Below are positions 53,582 through 64,000 of a stretch of DNA of 64,000 bases, piece by piece. Source of the DNA: Bradyrhizobium arachidis. GTDB lineage: Bacteria; Pseudomonadota; Alphaproteobacteria; Rhizobiales; Xanthobacteraceae. The stretch lies in contig NZ_CP077970.1 of the NCBI RefSeq assembly GCF_024758505.1, positions 7,936,001 to 8,000,000 on the forward strand. The letters are read 5' to 3'. The notes under the pieces were generated by a model. That model was not told where the DNA came from and did not search any database. It was given only the letters and a program-made list of their open reading frames with translations. Every line of letters starts with the position of its first letter. The first letter of the stretch is position 1. Position numbers and translations under genes: made by a program.

Positions 53582-53651
53582 GTCATTGACGCGGCCGTAG
53601 AGGTCTATGACGTCCTCGTTGCGCACGCGGATGCAGCCGAAGGAGAAGTTC
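53582..53651 (-). pseudogene. Fragment of an L,D-transpeptidase gene
   Basis: About 70 bases match the 3' end of the full-length L,D-transpeptidase gene (54063-54137) with about six mismatches by eye. On the minus strand it encodes GCIRVRNEDVIDLYGRVN, the catalytic-cysteine segment, after which homology ends. No start or folded domain remains. It is a partial duplicate or the relic of a second gene, in the same orientation and about 480 bases from the parent. Confidence 0.75.
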
Positions 53652-53666
53652 CGGGGGCGTCGTCCA

Positions 53667-53691
53667 GGCCGCCCAATGGGCGGCCGTTTTT
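53667..53691 (+). terminator. Rho-independent terminator-like hairpin
   Basis: GGCCGCCC (53667-53674) and GGGCGGCC (53678-53685) around AAT, followed by GTTTTTG, make a strong plus-strand terminator. It resembles the one at 52936 and lies just beyond the transpeptidase fragment; its gene is unclear. Confidence 0.7.
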
Positions 53692-53713
53692 GTATCGAGA
53701 GACCTTGCTGCGG

Positions 53714-53929
53714 TCAGCCGCCCCAGTTCTGGTAGGGATTGCTGTACCCGGTCGGCGCCGAGTACGGGACCGGGCGAGGAACATAGGCATAACCTTCAGC
53801 CGCACGCGGCGTGAGCTGGGGAGCGAAGTTCTGGGCGGCAGGGGCGACGTGCCGCCGATGTTGCACCGTCCCCGCACTGGCCGAGGCGGTTAGGGCAACG
53901 AGAATACCCAAAGCCAAGATCGTACGCAT
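53714..53929 (-). CDS. Small exported hypothetical protein
   Basis: A 71-residue protein with a signal peptide (MRTILALGILVALTASASA-GTV) and a Pro/Tyr/Ala-rich mature part (YAYVPRPVPYSAPTGYSNPY). GGAG lies 8 bases before the ATG at 53929 and only 2 before another ATG at 53935, so the former is preferred. No family recognised. It lies between the transpeptidase fragment and the full-length gene and runs in the same direction. Confidence 0.6.
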   Translation of the reverse strand: MRTILALGILVALTASASAGTVQHRRHVAPAAQNFAPQLTPRAAEGYAYVPRPVPYSAPTGYSNPYQNWGG

Positions 53930-54044
53930 TCGCATTGCTCCAAGTTGAGTTGCCATGCGTAGCTAGGCCTCGGCCCTCACCACACCAATCTACCGCTCCT
54001 TCACGATTGCTCACATCCGCGGCATCACCGACGCCCGCGGGTCC

Positions 54045-54845
54045 TCACATCACCACGACCCTGGTGCCGACATTGACGCGGCCGTAGAGGTCGATGACGT
54101 CCTCATTGCGCATGCGGATGCAGCCGGAGGAGACGTTGGTGCCGATGGTCCAGGGCTCGTTGGAGCCGTGGATGCGGTAGAGCGATGAGCCCAGATACAT
54201 CGCGCGCGCGCCGAGCGGATTTTCCGGCCCGCCTTCCATGTGCCGCGGCAGATCGGGACGGCGCGCCAGCATTTCGGGGGGCGGCGTCCAGGCCGGCCAT
54301 TCGCGTTTGGCGGAGATCGTCTTCACGCCGGACCAGGTGAAGCCGGGACGCCCGACGCCGATGCCGTAACGCATCGCCTTGCCGCCTCCCTGCACCAGAT
54401 AGAGGAACTTGTTCGGCGTATCGACGACGACGGTGCCGCTGCCTTCGTTGCCGTGATAGTCGACGAGCTGCTTCTCGAACTTCGGATCGAACGGGCGCTG
54501 GCGCGGATCGAGCGCCTCTTCCTGCGGCACGCCCTGCATCTGCGGCTGGCCCATCGGCGGCAGATGCCGCTGGTCGTAATAGGCCGGCTGCTGCTGATAC
54601 ATCGGCTGCTGCTGCGGATAATAGGCCTGACCCTGCGGCCGGTCGCCGAACAGGAACTCGATGAAGCCGCCGCCCATGCCCGCGCGCTCGTTGGAGGCAA
54701 CGCGCACCGGCTGGGCTTGCGGCTCGCGCACGTAGATTGCGGTCAGCTCGGAGGGGCTAGCGGTGTCGATCGCGGAAGCCGGATCGACGCCGGCAACGAG
54801 GGTGCACGCGCCGCCAAGCAGCGCGACGGACATTTTCTTGAACAT
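54045..54845 (-). CDS. L,D-transpeptidase (YkuD family)
   Basis: A 266-residue periplasmic enzyme that makes meso-DAP cross-links or anchors proteins to peptidoglycan. The signal peptide (MFKKMSVALLGGACTLVAG) is followed by a Gln/Pro/Tyr-rich stretch (residues 74-115) and the YkuD domain (about 135-266), with catalytic H226 (RIHGSNE) and C242 (SSGCIRMRN). ATG 54845 fits the signal peptide; the frame extends to 54923. A fragment of a closely related gene lies at 53582. The domain ends at the C-terminus with GTRVVVM. Confidence 0.9.
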   Translation of the reverse strand: MFKKMSVALLGGACTLVAGVDPASAIDTASPSELTAIYVREPQAQPVRVASNERAGMGGGFIEFLFGDRPQGQAYYPQQQPMYQQQPAYYDQRHLPPMGQPQMQGVPQEEALDPRQRPFDPKFEKQLVDYHGNEGSGTVVVDTPNKFLYLVQGGGKAMRYGIGVGRPGFTWSGVKTISAKREWPAWTPPPEMLARRPDLPRHMEGGPENPLGARAMYLGSSLYRIHGSNEPWTIGTNVSSGCIRMRNEDVIDLYGRVNVGTRVVVM

Positions 54846-55157
54846 CGACGTACTCTGTACTGTTTCGTCTGTGTCGTTCGTCGCGACCGGCGCTTCACCG
54901 ATCCGCCCTCGCGACCAGGCCACTTAAAATCAAAAGCCGCTTCGTTTGGTAAACGTATCAGGCGTTTTGATTCACCACGTCGTCAACGGACGCGGGATTT
55001 GGCGACTAGCGTTTATTTTCGGTGAACGGCGCTCCCGCATGGTTAACCGCAGGTTTTCGCGCAATCGGAAGCAGTTGCGCGACAGTTCCTCGCGTGAACT
55101 TCGTGTTAAATCGCTTCTGTCTACAAAGGCGCGTGAGTGAGGTGGGGGGAGTACAGA

Positions 55158-55937
55158 ATGGCTGTTCACCGCAAACGTTTTCGCGTCGAGGAAGGTATCG
55201 TCGGCGAGATGCAAATTCCCGAAATGACCGACGAGTCTGCTCCGATGCATAGTGAAATCATGGCCGAGTTGCGCGCGATCCGCGCCCAGATGGCGAGGAA
55301 CGGTCACAGCGCTGGCGCGCACGCTTCGCCGGCCTCGACCGAAGCCGTCGTGGCGCAGGAAGTCGCCGACACGCGCGCGATGCTGGAAACCTACCGCGCC
55401 CAGATCGAACAATGCGAGAAGCTCAAGGTCGAGCTCGACCTCATTCACGACGCCATCAACCGCACCAAGCGCGAGATCGCGACGCTGCACGGCAAGAGCT
55501 TTGACGGCGGCGAGATGGCCAAGGTCAATGGCGAGCTCGGCGCCGTCGTCGGCGGCACCGAACAGGCCACCCAGCAGATCCTCGAAGCGGCCGAGTCGAT
55601 CGACCAGTCGGCGAGCGCCCTCTCCAAGGTGGATTCGGTCGACCAGCAGAAGCGCCTTGCCGACGACATCCAGGAACGTGTGATCTCGATCTTCGAGGCC
55701 TGCAACTTCCAGGACCTGACCGGCCAGCGCATCAGCAAGGTGATGAACACGATGAAGTTCATCGAGCAGCACATCAATGCGATGATGGAAATCTGGGGCG
55801 GCGTCGACGCGATCAAGGCGCATGCCACGCCGATCGTCGACACCCGCGACGAGGACTCCAAGCTGCTCAACGGCCCCAAGCTCGCCGGCGACGTCGGCCA
55901 CGCCTCGCAGGACGACATCGACGCGCTGTTCGACTGA
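55158..55937 (+). CDS. cheZ: CheZ-like CheY phosphatase
   Basis: A 259-residue mainly helical protein. The CheZ signature FQDLTGQRI (D186 and Q190, matching Asp and Gln that act on phospho-CheY) sits in a long helical hairpin (residues 130-215), and the C-terminus ends ASQDDIDALFD, resembling the acidic CheY-binding tail of CheZ. The N-terminal 60 residues are variable. GGGGGGA lies about 10 bases before the ATG. An orphan cheY lies at 8753, so the substrate may be that protein or another CheY. Terminator follows. Confidence 0.85.
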   Translation: MAVHRKRFRVEEGIVGEMQIPEMTDESAPMHSEIMAELRAIRAQMARNGHSAGAHASPASTEAVVAQEVADTRAMLETYRAQIEQCEKLKVELDLIHDAINRTKREIATLHGKSFDGGEMAKVNGELGAVVGGTEQATQQILEAAESIDQSASALSKVDSVDQQKRLADDIQERVISIFEACNFQDLTGQRISKVMNTMKFIEQHINAMMEIWGGVDAIKAHATPIVDTRDEDSKLLNGPKLAGDVGHASQDDIDALFD

Positions 55938-55961
55938 GCGGCCGCGACAGAGGGATCAAGC

Positions 55962-55990
55962 AAAACGCTGGCGCGAGCCGGCGTTTTTTT
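55962..55990 (+). terminator. Rho-independent terminator after cheZ
   Basis: AAACGCTGGC pairs with GCCGGCGTTT around GCGA, with one G-T type mismatch, followed by a run of seven T. It lies about 25 bases after the stop codon. Confidence 0.85.
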
Positions 55991-56012
55991 GTTTTTGGGG
56001 CTAGTTGTTGAT

Positions 56013-56093
56013 GTCATTCCGGGGCGGTCCGCAGGACCGAACCCGGAATCTCGAGATTCCGGGTCTGGTCCTTCGGACCAGCCCGGAATGACG
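56013..56093. repeat. Dispersed palindrome, GTCATTCCGGGG type, copy D
   Basis: It opens with GTCATTCCGGGGCGG and closes with GCCCGGAATGACG, with inner TCTCGAGA and CTGGTCCTTCGGACCAG. It lies between the cheZ terminator and the end of the lipoprotein gene. Confidence 0.85.
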
Positions 56094-56104
56094 AAGGTGA
56101 GAGA

Positions 56105-56623
56105 TCACGCCCTTGGCGCGCAGCGGACGTAGACCATGTTGCCGTAGCGGGTGGCGGCGTCCTTGTCGATGAAGCGGGTGATCAGGACGCGGCCGTCAAA
56201 GGAGACGATCTCGCGATCCTGCTCGCTGGGGGTCGGACCGGCGGGCCCGATATAGTTCTTGCCGCTCGGCGAGCCCTTGAGCCGCAGTTCCTGCGGGGTG
56301 GCCTGGTCGGCGAGATGCATGATCACGCCGCCGGACGAGCCGGCGCTGATCACGTAGGGGTTTTTGCACTGCGCACGCGCAGCCGCCTCGGTGCGGGCCC
56401 GGTCGGCGGGGTTTTGGAACGAGGCGAGACCCCAACGGCCGACGATCTCGTCGGCCCGGATTGTCGCAGGCATTTCCGGGGCCACGCCCGGTTCGGCGTC
56501 GGGCGGCGGCGCGGACGAGAACGACGGCAGGCTCATGCCGCCTCCGCAGGCGCCCAGCAGCAGCGCCAGGGCCGAGGCGGCGGCCAGATTGGCAACCGTC
56601 CGCGCGTGAGCTGAACTGATCAT
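56105..56623 (-). CDS. Predicted lipoprotein
   Basis: A 172-residue lipoprotein: signal peptide with the lipobox LLGAC, Cys at residue 26, followed by a Gly/Ser/Pro linker and a domain of about 120 residues (DEIVGRWGLASFQNPADRAR, then CKNPYVISAGSSGGVIMHLA and VSFDGRVLITRFIDKDAATRYGNMVYVRC). Two further cysteines could pair. GGGGGA lies about 9 bases before the ATG; the longer frame to 56758 lacks a signal peptide. Family not recognised with certainty. Confidence 0.75.
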   Translation of the reverse strand: MISSAHARTVANLAAASALALLLGACGGGMSLPSFSSAPPPDAEPGVAPEMPATIRADEIVGRWGLASFQNPADRARTEAAARAQCKNPYVISAGSSGGVIMHLADQATPQELRLKGSPSGKNYIGPAGPTPSEQDREIVSFDGRVLITRFIDKDAATRYGNMVYVRCAPRA

Positions 56624-56795
56624 GGCATTCCCCCGAACTAAACCCGTCTCAACACAGAACTGGCCGCACTCCTCCCGGCAGCCAAGCGCAAAACCGCTGT
56701 CGGAGCAATGACGTCGTATATTACGTCGGCGGCCCCGAATGAGTTTCTCCCACACCATCCTATATCCGCATCACCAATCGCTTAACCACCTTTGC

Positions 56796-56824
56796 TTGAC
56801 AGGATCGAAGCCAAGCCATATTCC
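56796..56824 (+). promoter_or_regulatory. Predicted sigma-70-type promoter of groESL
   Basis: TTGACA at 56796-56801 is followed, 16-17 bases later, by TATTCC or ATATTC around 56818-56824. The CIRCE operator begins about 11 bases on, overlapping the expected transcription start. Confidence 0.65.
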
Positions 56825-56834
56825 CGGGCCCCTA

Positions 56835-56861
56835 TTAGCACTCCGAAAGGCAGATTGCTAA
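56835..56861 (+). promoter_or_regulatory. CIRCE operator (HrcA site) ahead of groES
   Basis: TTAGCACTC-N9-GATTGCTAA, matching the CIRCE consensus TTAGCACTC-N9-GAGTGCTAA with one mismatch in the right arm. It is the binding site of the heat-shock repressor HrcA. It lies about 90 bases before the groES start, just after the predicted promoter, so HrcA should block initiation. Confidence 0.9.
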
Positions 56862-56951
56862 GCGTGCCGTTCGATCCCGAGAGGTCGGACGAGGGCGCGG
56901 CCCCCACCCACTTCCGCTGATTCCGAAGCGAGCCTTCCAAAGGGAAACGTC

Positions 56952-59122
<2,171 letters not shown>

Positions 59123-59145
59123 GCCCTCCCCTGTTGAGGAGATAC

Positions 59146-59174
59146 GAAGGCCGCCTCCGGGCGGCCTTCTTTTT
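59146..59174 (+). terminator. Rho-independent terminator after groEL
   Basis: GAAGGCCGCC (59146-59155) pairs perfectly with GGCGGCCTTC (59160-59169) around TCCG, followed by TTTTT. It lies 24 bases after the stop codon. Confidence 0.92.
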
Positions 59175-59264
59175 CGCCGAGAATTGGCGCGCTTTCCAAT
59201 TCAACCCCCGGCGAAAACCCACTACGGTGGCGCCCGATTCTGATCTCGTCTGAGGATTTCATCG

Positions 59265-60476
59265 ATGCGCGCGCTTCTGGTTTGCTCGACAGCTCTGTTG
59301 GTCGCCGTGCTCGCGGCATCGCCCGACGTCGCCTCCGCCCAGATGAAGCTGTCGCCGAAAGCCGCGGGACCCGGCGGGCCCGAGACGCGCTATTTCACCT
59401 CGATCGACGGGCTGATGGACGGCAATGCTGACGTGGTCCTCAAGGAAACCCGGCAGGGCAAGACGGTGACATCAGCCGTGCTCGACGTCTGCTACCCGAT
59501 CGCGAAGAATTCCGATCGCAAGGACCGCTTCGTTGCCAACCTCCAGGTGAACGGCCAGACGCTGACGGGCACGACGCAAAGTTTTGGCGAGAAATCGCCG
59601 GTCACCATAAAACTGGCGCGCAAGCAGAGCGGCGACACTTTTGAGTTCCGCGGCCAGATCTCGATCGGCGGTGTCGTGACCGAGGTGACTTCGCCCGACA
59701 ATTCCGACCTCAGCGAGAAGGAATTTTTGGACAACCAGACCACCGATGACGGCATCACCGCGCAGCCGAAGGATTTTACCGAGGTCTCGCCGGAGGCGAT
59801 CGCAGTCAAGGTCAAGCTCGATGCGGCGACCGACTTCCTCAAAAGCCTGAAGGGCCAGGACGTCGAGGTGACGCTCGCAAGCCTCTCGGTCGGCTGCGAT
59901 GCGCTGCGCGCCGGCGAGCAGACCATCAACATGTCGGTCGATCCCGAGCGGGCCGGGGCGCTGCTCGCAAAGTTCAAGGCGACGCCGGGCGTGACCGCTG
60001 CGGGGTGGACCGCCGGCATGGTCGAGATGGACCGCACCATCCGCTTTGCCGCCGCCGACTGGCGCGAGGGCGACAAGATCGCCAGGGACAAGCTCGCCGC
60101 CGCCGTCTCCAACGTTCTCAGCAAGACGCTCGCCGCAAAGCCGGTGTCATCGAGCTTCAACGCCGCAACCGGCAAGCTCAAGCTCACCTTCAAGCGGCCG
60201 AACAAGGATTTCCCGGCGCTGGAGCTCACCGACACGATCGAGGTCGCGGGCCTCGTCTCATCAGACAAGCCCGGCGCCTCCGACAGGCTGATGCTGTGGA
60301 TCGGCAGTCCACAGGTCACGACCGCCGACGAGAGCAACGGCGCAAAACTCAATCTGTCGGACGAGACCAGCGCCGACGAAGAGGGCGAACAGCCCGACGA
60401 CAACGGCTCGATCGAAGCGCTCGCCAGGGAATTGAAGGGCCAGCGCTGGGATGCCGACAAATCGGTGTGGAAGTAG
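59265..60476 (+). CDS. Exported hypothetical protein
   Basis: A 403-residue protein with a signal peptide (residues 1-25, ASA-QMK). The mature part has two similar-looking beta-rich halves (about residues 40-190, ending in EVSPEAIAVKVKLDAATDFL, and 200-390) and an acidic segment before the C-terminus (TSADEEGEQPDDNGS). Only two cysteines (about residues 76 and 211) are seen. I recognise no family and assign no function. It lies about 140 bases after groEL's terminator, with its own upstream region. Confidence 0.65.
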   Translation: MRALLVCSTALLVAVLAASPDVASAQMKLSPKAAGPGGPETRYFTSIDGLMDGNADVVLKETRQGKTVTSAVLDVCYPIAKNSDRKDRFVANLQVNGQTLTGTTQSFGEKSPVTIKLARKQSGDTFEFRGQISIGGVVTEVTSPDNSDLSEKEFLDNQTTDDGITAQPKDFTEVSPEAIAVKVKLDAATDFLKSLKGQDVEVTLASLSVGCDALRAGEQTINMSVDPERAGALLAKFKATPGVTAAGWTAGMVEMDRTIRFAAADWREGDKIARDKLAAAVSNVLSKTLAAKPVSSSFNAATGKLKLTFKRPNKDFPALELTDTIEVAGLVSSDKPGASDRLMLWIGSPQVTTADESNGAKLNLSDETSADEEGEQPDDNGSIEALARELKGQRWDADKSVWK

Positions 60477-60650
60477 GCCAAAGCCAAGGCACAGCCTGAA
60501 CTGGCCATAGCTGCGATGATGTCGTGTTTGCTGCACCCGGCATCGCCGACATCATTTGCCACAGTTCGGCCGCCAATTCTTAAGGGCTGATTCAGCTCAT
60601 GGGAACATCATCGCTTGGTCCGAACCCTTGGCGATACCCTTGGCGATGCC

Positions 60651-61316
60651 ATGCACACAAGCGAGCCGAAGATTCCCGGAAGTATCTGGCCAGGTGACAT
60701 GGCCAGCGCCTCTTCGCCCACGCCAGCGACGGAGTTTTGGGACCTCTCGAGCGCCAATCACGATGCCGTCGCCTTGTTGCGGGAACCCGCGCGCGACCGC
60801 CTGCGCACGTCCGCGCTGGCCGCAGCCGCGCTGGCGACGACCTTCGCGCTGGGATGGGCCGGCGCGCTGATCTGGCACGACGTCGCTGGTCCGCCCGCGC
60901 CGAGCCAGATTGCCCGGAAGGAGACGCCTGCGCCGCGCACCACCAACGTCCGGCCAAGCAGCGTTGCAAGGCGGACAGTGGCCTCGGATCCTGTGGTGAC
61001 CGGCAGCATTCCCAAATCTGCCACCGCCGCCCCGCGTCTGCCTGCACTGGCAACGACCACCACCATCAACGCACCCAGTGTCGCGCTGGCGATGCAGCAG
61101 CCCCTGCTGCCGGCCCCGGAAACGCGGCCGAGCACCATTCCGGGATGGTCGGTCGTCGAGGTCCGCGACGGCACCGCCGTTCTCGATGGTCCCGATGGCG
61201 TGCGGATGGCCGCCCGCGGCGATGTCATTCCCGGGATCGGACGCGTCGATTCCATCGTGCGCTGGGGCGACCTCTGGATCGTCGCCACCGCGAACGGACT
61301 GATCGCGACGCGCTGA
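60651..61316 (+). CDS. Single-TM hypothetical protein with C-terminal PilP/GspC-like segment
   Basis: A 221-residue protein with one membrane helix (about residues 55-77, TSALAAAALATTFALGWAGALIW), a Pro/Ala/Thr-rich periplasmic linker and a small C-terminal domain (VVEVRDGTAVLDGPDGVRMAARGDVIPGIGRVDSIVRWGDLW). The Gly-Asp-x-Ile-Pro-Gly-Gly pattern weakly resembles the HR region of PilP or GspC pilus/secretion proteins, but no pilus genes are near. ATG 60651 is preferred; TTG 60615 would extend it. No clear ribosome-binding site. Confidence 0.55.
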   Translation: MHTSEPKIPGSIWPGDMASASSPTPATEFWDLSSANHDAVALLREPARDRLRTSALAAAALATTFALGWAGALIWHDVAGPPAPSQIARKETPAPRTTNVRPSSVARRTVASDPVVTGSIPKSATAAPRLPALATTTTINAPSVALAMQQPLLPAPETRPSTIPGWSVVEVRDGTAVLDGPDGVRMAARGDVIPGIGRVDSIVRWGDLWIVATANGLIATR

Positions 61317-61355
61317 CGGCGACTTAAAACCGGCCGCTGCCGCCGCTCCCGCAGC

Positions 61356-61754
61356 CTAATTCCCGTTGATGCGGAAACGCAGTTGCTTGGCGCCGATGAA
61401 GGTGACGATCTCGCCCTGGCGCTTCCAGGTGGCGGCCTCGGCCAGCACTGCGACGAGCTCGTCATCGGCCTGCGCCTTGGCGGGCGGGCAGGAGCGGTCC
61501 TGCACCTGGCCGGGGACGAAGATCACGGTGTTGCCGGCGATCGAGAACTGGCCCTTGGCGGCCTTGCACCAGAGCTCCAGGACCACCTCGCCATTGTCGC
61601 CGATCTCGATGTTCGGCACGCGCTTGGAGCCCGGCTGCGGCAAGGCCTCCAGCGTCATCTCGGTCCCGAAGGGAAAGCCGTCGGCGGCCTGCGCAATGCC
61701 TGACATCAGCACCACCGTCGCAACCGCACAAATGATCCGCTGAACCGAAACCAT
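61356..61754 (-). CDS. META-domain-like exported protein
   Basis: A 132-residue protein with a signal peptide (MVSVQRIICAVATVVLMSGIAQA). The domain ends NTVIFVPGQVQDRSCPPAKA..ELVAVLAEAATWKRQGEIVTFIGAKQLRFRI, which has the pattern of META/HslJ domains: Cys-Pro, then a helix, Trp, and an I-V-T-F/L strand. The cysteine pair (about residues 64 and 87) may be a disulfide. ATG 61754 fits the signal peptide; the frame extends to 61865. It lies about 125 bases after the lactate permease start region and shares its direction. Confidence 0.6.
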   Translation of the reverse strand: MVSVQRIICAVATVVLMSGIAQAADGFPFGTEMTLEALPQPGSKRVPNIEIGDNGEVVLELWCKAAKGQFSIAGNTVIFVPGQVQDRSCPPAKAQADDELVAVLAEAATWKRQGEIVTFIGAKQLRFRINGN

Positions 61755-61878
61755 GAAATCCCTCGACCGTCCTGATCCGCCGCACCTTCTATAAGACGAC
61801 GACGGGCTTGAGAAGGTTCGCCGGCGCCTCCGCGGGGTGCAGACCCCGCGGAGATGTCGCTGCAACTGATACGTCCGG

Positions 61879-63543
<1,665 letters not shown>

Positions 63544-63839
63544 AGTCATCTCCCCCACGCCGCTTTTGCGACATGCCGGCCAGCGTGGACGGTCCGGCAT
63601 GATTGACACGGAGCGAAGGCGCCTTAAGACGTCGAGCCGCTTGGCATCCCCGGGAGCATGCCCTGCTCACAAGCTCGCGAAGTCCCTGACGGTCCCCACC
63701 CCGCGACATTTTGTCCATGCTAGGGTTGCCAGCAGGGACGTGCCAACGCAAATCGTGAGATTTGCAACTTTAGTCTAGGCGCGCTTATTTCTGCCGTTAG
63801 CTCAGGCATTTGCGCCCATCCCGCAGGAGATCCAAGTCT

Positions 63840-64000
63840 GTGAACAACATCCGCGCGACGCTCGCGACCGTTGGGCGTATCGCCGCCCCCTATTTCCGAT
63901 CCGAGGACAAATGGGCCGGCCGCGGCCTGCTGGCCGCTGTCATCCTCATCGAACTGTCGCTGGTCGCGATCGATGTCCTGGTGAACCAGTGGTACAGCCG
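63840..64000 (+). CDS. ABC transporter, permease/ATPase fusion (N-terminal part only)
   Basis: The first 53 codons are present; the gene runs past the window. The start is GTG with AGGAGA 9 bases upstream. The protein begins NNIRATLATVGRIAAPYFRSE and continues into a first membrane helix (LLAAVILIELSLVAIDVL) and VNQWYSR, which is typical of SbmA/BacA- and YddA-type ABC membrane domains (ABC_membrane_2). BacA-related proteins import peptides and affect lipid A in rhizobia. Which branch it belongs to cannot be told from this part. Confidence 0.6.
   Translation, partial: MNNIRATLATVGRIAAPYFRSEDKWAGRGLLAAVILIELSLVAIDVLVNQWYS

Noticed and set aside
60626..60648. Short direct repeat CCCTTGGCGAT before the single-TM protein gene
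   Set aside because: Only an 11-base tandem copy, easily arising by chance or slippage, with no sign of function.

Overview
The window looks like ordinary chromosome from a GC-rich alphaproteobacterium of the Hyphomicrobiales, most likely Bradyrhizobium or a close relative in the Nitrobacteraceae. Reasons: dense GC-rich coding; HisZ next to HisG; MutL carrying its own endonuclease motif; an OpgC-type glucan succinylase; an Omp25-type outer-membrane barrel; a haloacid dehalogenase that keeps, residue for residue, the active-site numbering I recall for the Rhodopseudomonas palustris fluoroacetate dehalogenase; and several families of intergenic palindromes of the kind that fill Bradyrhizobium genomes. 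The genus is inferred, not proven.

Layout. 0-3.4 kb: end of moaD, moaE, prmB, a holin-like membrane protein and a YihY/BrkB protein. 3.5-9.2 kb: a methyltransferase, a winged-helix/TolB/TPR regulator, a TipF-like protein with a degenerate EAL domain, a HAD phosphatase and an orphan cheY. 9.4-14.9 kb: ribF, ileS, lspA and an exported unknown. 15-18.4 kb: an M16 protease pair (one active, one lacking the zinc motif) and arfB. 19-25.5 kb: mutL, an intact IS110-family element with a probable bridge-RNA region, rsmD, a pseudouridine synthase with a ~365-residue Arg/Asp/Gly-rich tail, and tadA. 25.6-31.8 kb: opgC, a fluoroacetate-dehalogenase-like enzyme, purD, and a hydrolase/membrane protein/regulator operon. 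31.9-35.3 kb: xseA and small genes.

35.3-40.9 kb is one minus-strand gene train: tldE/pmbA, cysQ-like, DUF4170, a DUF374 (LpxJ-like) acyltransferase, waaA and lpxK, that is, lipid A/Kdo assembly with two housekeeping genes in front. 41.9-44.1 kb encodes a single protein with three tandem outer-membrane barrels. 44.5-47 kb: ubiA behind two tandem paralogous exported Cys-containing proteins, duplicated together with their upstream regions. 47-52 kb: rsmE, hisZ-hisG, then a GT2 glycosyltransferase coupled to a YdjC deacetylase (FlmF/NaxD-like pair). 52-55 kb: DUF2076 protein, a gene-poor stretch with an L,D-transpeptidase fragment beside its full-length source gene, and small exported proteins. 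55-64 kb: cheZ-like gene, lipoprotein, groES-groEL with promoter and CIRCE operator, exported unknowns, a META-like protein, lactate permease and the start of an ABC transporter.

I found no tRNA, rRNA, CRISPR array, prophage or defence island. No wholly new system is evident. The most interesting items are the triple-barrel porin, the GT2-deacetylase pair, the IS110 element with its non-coding end, the dehalogenase, the disordered tail on the pseudouridine synthase, the tandem exported paralogues, and palindromic elements whose edges supply stop codons to neighbouring genes.
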